From FEN-1297 sp021817845 (GTDB lineage Bacteria; Bacteroidota; Ignavibacteria; Ignavibacteriales; Ignavibacteriaceae), in assembly GCA_021817845.1 (NCBI GenBank), contig JAKAFW010000017.1, forward strand, positions 1-64,000: a stretch of 64,000 bases of DNA. The letters are read 5' to 3'. A program made the translations under genes and the position numbers. Shown here piece after piece: positions 55,201 through 63,193 of this stretch. Numbering within the stretch: position 1 is the first letter of the stretch; each line of letters begins with the position of its first letter. The notes under the pieces are model-generated. The model made no database searches. It was given only the letters and a program-made list of their open reading frames with translations, and had not been told where the DNA came from.

Positions 55201-57312
55201 TTACTTCATCAGAACCATTTTCTTAGTTTCACTAAATGTCTTACTTCCATCAAGCGAAACAGCTTTGATTGAATAGAAATAGATTCCAGAAGACATTTGG
55301 AAACCAGAATTATTTGTACTAAAAATTGTTTCATGGTAACCGGAGGATTGTACTCCATTTACAAGAGTTTGAATTACTGCACCGGTTACATTGTAGACAA
55401 CAATTTTAACATTACTTTCTTTAGGTAAAGTATATCTGATTGATGTCGAAGGATTGAATGGATTAGGATAATTTTGCGATAACACAAATCCAGTAGGATT
55501 TGTTTTTGAAACCGAAACGCCTAATGGACTTCCAAGAGATTTTAGTGCAGCCTGAAGAATTGCAACCGTGTATTTTGCATTATGTACACCCATACTCTTA
55601 TCTTCAGTTACAAAGTAATATGTATAAATGCCCTTAACAATATTTGGTTGTCCTTTAACCTTCAAAGAATCTGCTATCCTGCTTACAACAGCTCCTGTAG
55701 AATCTTTTGGCAGTAATCCTGCTAAAGTATTCAACATTCCTTGAACTTCAGTTTGAACTCCTTCAATAATTCCATTGCCGTCCCAGTCGGCGCTTGCTTT
55801 AATATCATTGAATGAGGTAATTGGACCATGGCAGGTAACGCAGGCACCTACTAAATCTTTTGGTGTTCCGCCGGTTGTGTCAGTCATGTTCCATTGGTGA
55901 CTTGGACTGTTTCCACTTCCAATATTAGCCATGTGGCATGTAACGCATGCATCTGTTACAGACGAGTGAGTCATTAATCCTGTTAAAGAAGAATCACCGT
56001 ATTGGTATGCATTCTGTCCAAAGAACATATCTGCTTGTGGTCCGTGATGAGGTCCAAAACGGTCAGAGAAACCATAATAAGGGCCAGCGTTTGTAATCGT
56101 AGTGCTTATGTTTTTGCGGGACTGATGGCAAGTCATACATAGTTGACCATTTCCACCCATTCCAGTTGGAACAGAATAACCATTTTTCAAAGTAATAGGC
56201 ACTAAGCGAAGTCCAAAATTAGTAGCAACGTGAGGGTCGTGGCAAACAGCGCAAGTAATATTCTGAGAGCCATCAGAAGTAGTATAACCCGGAGTAGTCT
56301 GACTCTTAGTATATTTGAAATAAGCACTACCGCTATGGCATGGGAAACAAGAAGTAGAAGTAGCATGACTTCCAGCAAGCGGCATAGTTGCATGGTTCGA
56401 AGCCTCATAATAAGTACCTATCGTATGATACTTAGGTGCATCATGGCATTGCAAGCAAACACCTGCATCTAAAGTTTTGCTGATTTTGCTTACATTACCA
56501 AAAGATGATGCATGACCATCACCCGGTCCATGACAGGTTTCGCAGCCGATATTAGCAACAGGAGCAGCATTTGAATAGACTGTATCTGTGGTTAACAAAT
56601 TCCATGCGGTTTGATCTCCTTGCGGAATAAAATATTCACCGCTTTGAAGTGTGTATGTAGCTGCCCATGCAGTGTCATATCCACTTTTATGAGATAGATA
56701 ACCAAAATTGCCATTATTGGCAGATTGATCATATCCGGTTGTGTGGCATTTAGCGCAACGAGCTATGGAATATATTCCCATTTGTTGACCATTTACTGGC
56801 GCAACTTCTAATTCTCCCGTGACTCCCTTTTTAAACATATTCGCATGCGGAGTTTGCTGCCAACTTGCAAAAGTCGATGAGTGGCAGATACTACAATTAG
56901 GTGAAGTTCCCGTCACACCTCTATAAGTACTAACATAGAACGTATCAGCATCAGTGCTGCCACCGTTGACTGTTAAGCCAATAATATAATTTCCTATTGA
57001 ATCAGGAACAAAAGTAATATTCTGAGCCGTTGTACTGCTCAAGATTGTTGTTGTCCCGGCCGGTCCAGATAAAGTCCAAGTAAAGGTATTTACTCCACCT
57101 GTGGTATCGGCAGTTAAATAAACTAGCATTCCGCGTGCAACGATATTAATGCCGCTATAAACAGGATTTGTTCCAGCAGGCACTGTACCGAGTGTACGAG
57201 GATATATTTGTCTGGTTTTTATATGAGCCGTTTGAGCAGAAGTACTCACTAAGGGCTCGAATGCGAAAAAAGCCAGAAAAAACAACGAAAAAAGTAATTT
57301 TAATTTGATCAT
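55201..57312 (-). CDS. Exported nine-haem c-type cytochrome with type IX sorting domain
   Basis: 703 residues. A signal peptide (LLFSLFFLAFFAFEPLVSTS) is followed by a PKD-like beta domain (about 45-130), then nine CxxCH haem sites between about 139 and 497: CSICH, CAKCH, CETCH, CLQCH, CFPCH, CAVCH, CMTCH, CVTCH and CVTCH. The spacing and extra histidines (HATMPLAGSHAT; RFGPHHGPQ) fit bis-histidine ligation as in nitrite reductase/octahaem-like electron carriers. The C-terminus (about 615-703) is a type IX domain, LSQNYPNPFNPSTSIRYTLP to SSGIYFYSIKA and KKMVLMK. So it should be surface-located; an electron-transfer role beyond the outer membrane is inferred. It has its own terminator and a long upstream region. 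Confidence 0.92.
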   Translation of the reverse strand: MIKLKLLFSLFFLAFFAFEPLVSTSAQTAHIKTRQIYPRTLGTVPAGTNPVYSGINIVARGMLVYLTADTTGGVNTFTWTLSGPAGTTTILSSTTAQNITFVPDSIGNYIIGLTVNGGSTDADTFYVSTYRGVTGTSPNCSICHSSTFASWQQTPHANMFKKGVTGELEVAPVNGQQMGIYSIARCAKCHTTGYDQSANNGNFGYLSHKSGYDTAWAATYTLQSGEYFIPQGDQTAWNLLTTDTVYSNAAPVANIGCETCHGPGDGHASSFGNVSKISKTLDAGVCLQCHDAPKYHTIGTYYEASNHATMPLAGSHATSTSCFPCHSGSAYFKYTKSQTTPGYTTSDGSQNITCAVCHDPHVATNFGLRLVPITLKNGYSVPTGMGGNGQLCMTCHQSRKNISTTITNAGPYYGFSDRFGPHHGPQADMFFGQNAYQYGDSSLTGLMTHSSVTDACVTCHMANIGSGNSPSHQWNMTDTTGGTPKDLVGACVTCHGPITSFNDIKASADWDGNGIIEGVQTEVQGMLNTLAGLLPKDSTGAVVSRIADSLKVKGQPNIVKGIYTYYFVTEDKSMGVHNAKYTVAILQAALKSLGSPLGVSVSKTNPTGFVLSQNYPNPFNPSTSIRYTLPKESNVKIVVYNVTGAVIQTLVNGVQSSGYHETIFSTNNSGFQMSSGIYFYSIKAVSLDGSKTFSETKKMVLMK

Positions 57313-57567
57313 AGATGATCCCCGATATATTGTTGTTGATTATGTTAACATGACTAATAATTACAACTATCATACCAAAGAATGACTATGAGTTTAGCAA
57401 TATTACGCCAGAAATTATTGGTAATTATAAATATAGTTTCCGTTTATTAAGAAATCTAACAGAATAATTTTCATTTATGGGAGAATGTAACGGATAATTC
57501 AGAAAATATAACTAAATCAACTTTAGCAAGAATAAACTGTCCAAGATGCTATTTATTTGAGCGAGCT

Positions 57568-57594
57568 TTTGCCAAAAATGGCAAACTTTTTTTT
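57568..57594 (+). terminator. Orphan intrinsic terminator
   Basis: TTTGCCA-AAAA-TGGCAAA is a perfect 7-bp stem followed by C and eight T. It points along the plus strand, yet the nearest plus-strand gene upstream ends at 54829 and the cytochrome lies in between on the other strand. It could end a small RNA or an antisense transcript of the cytochrome. Confidence 0.65.
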
Positions 57595-57777
57595 GACTAA
57601 ATTTTGATAAGAATTATAAACTTGGTGGAGGCTTGTTATAGGCTTGGTAGAAGCCTGGTAGAAATGGGAAAAATTTGAGAAAAAATAGAAAGAAAAAAAT
57701 CTAAGATCGGACAAAATGTCACAGTGCGATATGCTAAGAATAATTTGTCAGAATTATTTTTTCTTAGCTTATTCTAA

Positions 57778-57801
57778 GCTGACAATTTCAAATATAATGA
57801 G
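57778..57801. repeat. Solo left-end fragment of the 110-bp repeat
   Basis: GCTGACAATTTCAAATATAA then TGAG matches the left part of the type A copies (GCAGATAATTTCAAATATAA then TGG) over about 20 bp. The core and right end are absent. Confidence 0.5.
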
Positions 57802-57940
57802 AATCTCTATTGTGATAGTTTATAGTCAGAAAAATAACCATCAAGTAAATTGTTGTTTTTGAAGTTTGTCACTTTATATGGTAAATTTCAGTTAATAATT
57901 TTTCTGATGAACATATCAATTTTAATATAGGAGAAAATTT

Positions 57941-58945
57941 TTGGAGACTACTTATAAATCGGCGGGGGTTAATATTGAAGCCGGAGATGAAACAATAAAG
58001 AAGATTAAAACTCATGCCCGTTCAACTTTTAATAAAAATGTTCTCTCTGATATAGGATTGTTTGGAGGTTTTTATGAATTGAATTTAGGTGAATATAAAA
58101 ATCCGGTTTTGGTCTCGAGTGTTGATGGAGTTGGCACAAAGTTAAAAATTGCTTTTGCCATGAATATGCACGATACAGTAGGGCAGGATTTGGTTAACCA
58201 TTGCGTTAATGATATTGCTGTTTGCGGTGCAAAGCCACTTTATTTTTTAGACTATTTAGCTTTCGGGAAATTGAATCCCAACGTAGCAGAAAAAATTGTG
58301 GAGGGGTTTTCTAAAGCTTGTAGAGAAAACGGATGTGCACTTATTGGAGGTGAAACTGCAGAAATGCCGGGGTTATATTCAGAAGAAGAATATGATATGT
58401 CAGGTACAATCGTCGGGATTGTAGATAAATCTAAAATTATAAACGGCAGCGGAATACAAGCAGGCGACATATTGGTTGGATATTCTTCAAATGGATTGCA
58501 CACTAATGGCTATTCACTTGCAAGGAAAGTTCTGTTAGAAAAATATTCTGTCCATTCAATAGCAGAGGGGTTAAAGCAAGAATTAGGATTTGAATTATTA
58601 AAAATTCACAAATCATATTTTAGCTTGATAAACCATTTAAAAGAAAATCTTTTCGTCAAAGGATTTTCTCATATTACCGGCGGTGGAATAGTAGGCAACA
58701 CGAATAGAATTCTTCCGGTAGGACTTAAATTAGAAATTAATTGGCAATCCTGGCAGATCCCGGATATTTTCAGGCTTATTCAGAATACGGGTAAAATAAA
58801 TGACGAGGAAATGAGATTGGTTTTTAATTTGGGTATTGGTTTAATAGCAGTTGTTTCAAAAGAGGATGAAAGCAAAATCCTCAAGCTTTCAAAGGAATTT
58901 GGCGAAGAAGCCGTTATCATTGGTAAAGTTAAAAGCGTTGCTTAA
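57941..58945 (+). CDS. purM: Phosphoribosylformylglycinamidine cyclo-ligase (AIR synthetase)
   Basis: 334 residues, the normal length. It closes the imidazole ring of AIR using ATP in purine synthesis. Signatures: PVLVSSVDGVGTKLKIA, GQDLVNHCVNDIAVCGAKPL, LIGGETAEMPGLY and GFSHITGGGIVGNTNRILP. TTG 57941 with GGAG 7 nt upstream is the start; the protein then begins at the usual distance from the first motif. It is 17 bp before a lipoprotein gene. Confidence 0.96.
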   Translation: METTYKSAGVNIEAGDETIKKIKTHARSTFNKNVLSDIGLFGGFYELNLGEYKNPVLVSSVDGVGTKLKIAFAMNMHDTVGQDLVNHCVNDIAVCGAKPLYFLDYLAFGKLNPNVAEKIVEGFSKACRENGCALIGGETAEMPGLYSEEEYDMSGTIVGIVDKSKIINGSGIQAGDILVGYSSNGLHTNGYSLARKVLLEKYSVHSIAEGLKQELGFELLKIHKSYFSLINHLKENLFVKGFSHITGGGIVGNTNRILPVGLKLEINWQSWQIPDIFRLIQNTGKINDEEMRLVFNLGIGLIAVVSKEDESKILKLSKEFGEEAVIIGKVKSVA

Positions 58946-58962
58946 CATTAATTATTATATAT

Positions 58963-59481
58963 ATGGCTAAATATTTCTCGGGCATAATCTTATTAAGCAT
59001 TGTTTTAGTTATTACCGGATGCGGCAAAGGAATTGCACCCCTCTCCGTACAAGAAGAACAACAAAAAGCGGGATTTAGCGGCACTATAACTTTTACCGGC
59101 ACCTGGCCGGATAGCGTGCAAAGAACCCATCTTGTAGTTTTTAAGAATCCTCTTAGATCTGCCGCAGATTTTAGTATTTTAAATTTGAATTATATCAGCT
59201 TATCAATTCCTAACGGTTCAAAAGTCGTCAACTATAGTTCGTTGGATTCCTCTTACATTCCGATTGGGGCGGGAGAATATTCTTATGTAGTGGTTGCACA
59301 ATCCAAAACACCGACACTATCATTAAACCGTTCTGATTGGTATGTCGTGGGAGTGTATTATGCTAACGGAGATACAACACAGCCGGGAAAATTAATTATT
59401 CCGTCGAATACTTTAATAAACAATATAAATATTACTTGCGACTTTAACCATCTTCCACCGCAGCCCCCGGGCGGAAATTAA
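58963..59481 (+). CDS. Lipoprotein of unknown function
   Basis: 172 residues. Signal peptide with lipobox (FSGIILLSIVLVITGC). The mature part looks like one beta-sandwich domain (FSGTITFTGTWPDSVQRTHL; AGEYSYVVVAQSK; SDWYVVGVYYANGD) and ends in a proline/glycine-rich tail (PPQPPGGN). No family is recognised. It stands 18 bp before a TonB receptor on the same strand, so it may be a partner lipoprotein at the outer membrane, though it lacks SusD features. Confidence 0.78.
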   Translation: MAKYFSGIILLSIVLVITGCGKGIAPLSVQEEQQKAGFSGTITFTGTWPDSVQRTHLVVFKNPLRSAADFSILNLNYISLSIPNGSKVVNYSSLDSSYIPIGAGEYSYVVVAQSKTPTLSLNRSDWYVVGVYYANGDTTQPGKLIIPSNTLINNINITCDFNHLPPQPPGGN

Positions 59482-59499
59482 ACTTATGAGCTTTTGTAG

Positions 59500-61668
59500 A
59501 TGAAAATATTTTTTTCAATATTATTTATTTTCCTTGCAGTTGCTTTGCTTAATGCTCAAACGTATAAAATTAGCGGTATTGTGTCGGATACTCTTGGAAA
59601 TCCACTTAATGGTGCAAATATTATTGTCGAAGGGGCGAACTTAGGAACAGCGACAAACTTTATGGGATCATTTTCTATAAAGGGATTAAAAGCGGGAAAG
59701 TATTCGCTTAAAGTGTCTAATGTTGGTTATTCGACATTACCAGTCCCGGATTTACAGATAACCGACAAATCTCTTAAATTGAAATTAGTTCTACGCGAGA
59801 TTGCAATACAATCAGATCAAGTGGTAGTAACAGCAAGTAGATACAAACAAAAGATATCTGATCTTCCCGTTAGCGCAGAAATTATTAAATCTGATTTATT
59901 TGTTAAAAAAGACATCACAGATTTAGCCGATGCCTTACGCTATGCTCCGGGCGTAAATATGGTAGACGATCAAATAAGTATACGAGGCTCAAGCGGCTAC
60001 AGCCGTGGTGCCGGTACAAGAGTATTAATGGAGATTGACGGAATTCCTTATTACACCGGCGATACCGGAGATATAGTATGGGAAGCCATCCCCGTGACCG
60101 AAATTGATCATGTCGAAATTATTAAAGGTGCGGCAAGCTCTCTTTATGGTTCCTCGGCGATTGGCGGTGTTGTTAATGTGATAACAAAGAATATTTCTTC
60201 GACGCCTTCGACTTATGTGAAAACAAGTTTTGGCTTTTATGATAAACCAGCATATAGCATCTGGGATTGGTCGAAAGAATTAAGGACTTATACAGGTTTG
60301 ACTCTTTCGCATTCACAGAGAATAGGGAAGCTTGGGATTTCATTTACTCTTTCACGCTTAGCTGATATGAGTTATAAGCAAAGTGGATTTTACACAAGAT
60401 ACATTGGTTTTATTAAAGGGAATTATAACTTTTCTCCAGTATCTTCGCTAATGTTTTTTGTTAATAGTTTAAACCAGGACGACGGAAACTTTTTATATTG
60501 GAAAGATTCCCGTAATGTGCTAGTCCCTCCGCTTGCAGATGAAGGGCAAAGTGTGCTGTCAGACCGTTATATGCTCGGATTAGAATATAAAGATGTTATT
60601 TCTAATGATCTTTTTATTAACGTTAGAGGAAGCTATTATAAGACGAAATGGAGCGATAACACATCATCCGCAAACACTTCTAAATCGAACCAATTCCATG
60701 GCGAATTCCAGGTAAATAAAAACCTAAACGATAAGACGGTTCTTGTATCCGGAATTGAAGCTACTGCTTCGAATGTTACATCCAACATTTTTGGTAACCC
60801 GACGGCATTTAGTTTTGGAATTTATTCTCAAGTAGATTTTGAATTTGAATTTCCACTTACAGTATCAGCCGGTATTCGTTATGATTTAAGCAGACTTGAT
60901 ACATTAAATACTTCAAATGCTGTATCTCCAAAGATAGGATTCAATTATAAAATATCAAGAAGATTCTCTTTAAGATCTTCATTCGGAACCGGTTTTAGGG
61001 CACCTTCATTATCCGAAGCTTTTACAACGACCTCTGCCGGAGGAATTATTATTAAACCTAACCCATCAATAAAACCTGAAACAAATTGGAATATAGAACT
61101 CGGCGCTAATTATCAGATTACAAAATATTCCGACATTGATGCAGCAATATTTCAGAATGAATTTTTTGATTTTATTGAACCCACAGTGGATCCCAAAGAC
61201 GGATTAGTCTTTTTTAATAATGTTACGCGAGCAAGGATTCAGGGGGCTGAGTTAAATTTGAATAGCAGTTTTTTTGATAGTAAGCTCAGCATGTCATTAA
61301 ATTATATTTATCTTTGGGCAAGAGATCTGCAATTAAATCAGGCTCTGAAATACAGACCGAGGAATTCAGTTACCGCAAGCTTAGATTATTTGCTGAATAA
61401 TTTTGACTTCGGAGCAGATTTCCGCTACTGGAGCAGGGTTGAGAAAATGGATTTTGAGCTTGTAGATTTGGGACTTCTTAAAGACGGAAGGATGCGTGTC
61501 CCTGTTTATGTGCTTGATTTAAGGGCAAACTCTTCATTAGATATTTTTGGAATTCCGGGAAAGATTTCAATCAACGCCAATAATATTTTGAATTATAATT
61601 ATGTAGAACTAATAGGAAACTTGGCCCCGATACGGAATTATTCGGTTGGCTTAGAATTTTTTCTTTAA
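59500..61668 (+). CDS. TonB-dependent outer-membrane receptor
   Basis: 722 residues. Signal peptide (FFSILFIFLAVALLNAQT), a carboxypeptidase-regulatory-like domain (about 22-105, ISGIVSDTLGNPLNGANIIV), a plug (about 115-235: QVVVTASRYKQKISDLPVS, VNMVDDQISIRGSSGYSRGA, VEIIKGAASSLYGSSAIGGV) and a 22-strand barrel with the typical block FRAPSLSEAFTTTSAGGIII, ending NYSVGLEFFL. It takes up a vitamin B12/siderophore-like ligand; the exact ligand is unknown. It follows a lipoprotein gene by 18 bp. Confidence 0.92.
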   Translation: MKIFFSILFIFLAVALLNAQTYKISGIVSDTLGNPLNGANIIVEGANLGTATNFMGSFSIKGLKAGKYSLKVSNVGYSTLPVPDLQITDKSLKLKLVLREIAIQSDQVVVTASRYKQKISDLPVSAEIIKSDLFVKKDITDLADALRYAPGVNMVDDQISIRGSSGYSRGAGTRVLMEIDGIPYYTGDTGDIVWEAIPVTEIDHVEIIKGAASSLYGSSAIGGVVNVITKNISSTPSTYVKTSFGFYDKPAYSIWDWSKELRTYTGLTLSHSQRIGKLGISFTLSRLADMSYKQSGFYTRYIGFIKGNYNFSPVSSLMFFVNSLNQDDGNFLYWKDSRNVLVPPLADEGQSVLSDRYMLGLEYKDVISNDLFINVRGSYYKTKWSDNTSSANTSKSNQFHGEFQVNKNLNDKTVLVSGIEATASNVTSNIFGNPTAFSFGIYSQVDFEFEFPLTVSAGIRYDLSRLDTLNTSNAVSPKIGFNYKISRRFSLRSSFGTGFRAPSLSEAFTTTSAGGIIIKPNPSIKPETNWNIELGANYQITKYSDIDAAIFQNEFFDFIEPTVDPKDGLVFFNNVTRARIQGAELNLNSSFFDSKLSMSLNYIYLWARDLQLNQALKYRPRNSVTASLDYLLNNFDFGADFRYWSRVEKMDFELVDLGLLKDGRMRVPVYVLDLRANSSLDIFGIPGKISINANNILNYNYVELIGNLAPIRNYSVGLEFFL

Positions 61669-61706
61669 CATTTCAAATATTAATTTTGTCACAAAACAGA
61701 AATATT

Positions 61707-63068
61707 ATGTTTATAGACACTCATGCACATTTGTTTGATCCAAAATATAAAGATGATTTGGATGAAGTTCTGAAACGTGCTGCTGACGCAGGCGTAGGTA
61801 AAATAATAATACCCGCAACGGATATTAGTACTTCAGAACAGGTAATAGAACTTGTTGAAAAATATGATTTCATTTACGGCGCTGTCGGAATCCATCCGCA
61901 TGAAACGAAAGATTGGACAGATTCGATAATTGACCGGATAGAAAAATTAGCAAAGCATGAAAAAATTGTCGCAATCGGTGAGATCGGTTTAGATTATTTT
62001 TACGATTTTTCACAGAAGGAAAAACAAATCGAAGCGTTCAAAGCGCAATTAGACTTATCGATAAAAATCAATAAGCCGGTAATTATTCACAATAGAGATT
62101 CGGATGCCGATATGATGGAAATTATCCGTTCATACGGAAGCACCGATTTGAGGGCTCAATTTCACTGCTTCAACGGAAAAATGGAAGATGCAAAAGAATT
62201 AGTAAGAATGAATCACTTCCTTTCGTTTACAGGGAATATCACTTTCAAAAAAGCTGACGATTTAAGAAATATTTTATCATCAATAAGCCTTGAACACATT
62301 TTGCTTGAAACAGATTCACCATATCTTACACCCGAACCGAACCGCGGCAAAAGAAATGAACCGGCATACGTTAAGTATGTTGCCGAGACTATTGCACAAA
62401 TTCATAAGCTAAATATTGAAGATGTTGCCCGGGTAACTTCTTATAATGTATTTAAGTTTTTTGGAATTGGAGACAAACCGAAAAGGAGTCTTACTTACAG
62501 GATCGGAGATAATCTATACCTCAACATTACAAACAGATGTAATGCGCATTGCGCTTTCTGCGATCGCCTTGGCGAAGCAGAAGTTAGCGGATATAATTTG
62601 AAAATGAGTAAGGATGAAGAGCCGGGAGCTGAAGTTTATTTGGATCAGATCGGTGATCCGACTAAGTATAAAGAAATTATTTTTTGCGGATACGGAGAGC
62701 CGACTATCCGCTGGGAAGTCGTAAAAGAAATAGCAAAGTACGTTAAAAGCGCCGGAGGAAATACAAGGCTCAACACGAACGGGCACGGTAACCTTATCAA
62801 TAAAAAAGATATTACGCCGGAATTAAAGGGATTAATCGATAAGGTTTCTATAAGTCTAAACAGCGGCGATCCGCGACAATATTCCGAAATGATGGGTTTG
62901 GATATAAGCTACTTTAATGAAATGGTAGATTTCGCAAAAAGCGCAAAAAGTTATACGGGAAAAGTCGTTATGTCTGTAGTTTCTCTTGCAGAAGTAGATA
63001 TCGAACGAGCAAGAAAAGTAGTTGAAGAAAAAATAGGCGCCGAATTTAGAGTAAGACATTTTTTCTGA
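61707..63068 (+). CDS. TatD-family nuclease fused to a radical SAM domain
   Basis: 453 residues in two enzymes. Residues 1-260 form a TatD metal-dependent DNase: MFIDTHAHLFDP, AVGIHPHET, AIGEIGLDYFYDFSQKEKQ, VIIHNRDSD, FHCFNGK and LLETDSPYLTPEPNRGKRNE provide the metal ligands. Residues about 262-453 form a radical SAM protein: LYLNITNRCNAHCAFCDRLG has the CxxxCxxC iron-sulfur motif, then IIFCGYGEPTIRW (GGE-like) and RLNTNGHGNL. The second half corresponds to the TatD-associated radical SAM family, normally a separate gene. ATG 61707 fits the family start; an upstream TTG at 61686 is possible. The reaction of the radical SAM part is unknown. Confidence 0.9.
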   Translation: MFIDTHAHLFDPKYKDDLDEVLKRAADAGVGKIIIPATDISTSEQVIELVEKYDFIYGAVGIHPHETKDWTDSIIDRIEKLAKHEKIVAIGEIGLDYFYDFSQKEKQIEAFKAQLDLSIKINKPVIIHNRDSDADMMEIIRSYGSTDLRAQFHCFNGKMEDAKELVRMNHFLSFTGNITFKKADDLRNILSSISLEHILLETDSPYLTPEPNRGKRNEPAYVKYVAETIAQIHKLNIEDVARVTSYNVFKFFGIGDKPKRSLTYRIGDNLYLNITNRCNAHCAFCDRLGEAEVSGYNLKMSKDEEPGAEVYLDQIGDPTKYKEIIFCGYGEPTIRWEVVKEIAKYVKSAGGNTRLNTNGHGNLINKKDITPELKGLIDKVSISLNSGDPRQYSEMMGLDISYFNEMVDFAKSAKSYTGKVVMSVVSLAEVDIERARKVVEEKIGAEFRVRHFF

Positions 63069-63071
63069 ATT

Positions 63072-63115
63072 AGTGACGAGTAACGAAGTGACAAGTAACA
63101 AGTGACGAGTGGGGC
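63072..63115. repeat. Short tandem-like repeat of GTGACGAGTAAC units
   Basis: AGTGACGAGTAACGAAGTGA then CAAGTAACAAGTGACGAGTG consists of imperfect 7-8-bp units (GTGACGA, GTAACGA, GTGACAA, GTAACAA, GTGACGA). It lies directly after the TatD-radical SAM gene. No open frame. Confidence 0.7.
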
Positions 63116-63193
63116 ACAGCAATTAGGAATAAGAAATTTGAATGAACTGAATGGAAAATCAATGCTATTAAGGAAAATGGAGTTTACAAAAAA

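Larger units (their letters stand above)
57313..57940. other. 628-bp divergent region with orphan terminator, hairpin and repeat fragment
   Basis: Between the cytochrome (minus) and purM (plus). It holds an intrinsic terminator (57568-57594), GC-richer near-repeats of GGCTTGGTAGAA around 57622-57665, a hairpin GCTAAGAATAATT...AATTATTTTTTCTTAGC (57733-57768), and a solo left-end fragment of the 110-bp repeat (57778-57801). No coding frame was recognised. It may contain a small RNA or the purM leader. Confidence 0.5.

Noticed and set aside
57600..57940. Purine riboswitch upstream of purM
   Set aside because: The hairpins present do not show the conserved three-way junction or loop sequences of known purine riboswitches.
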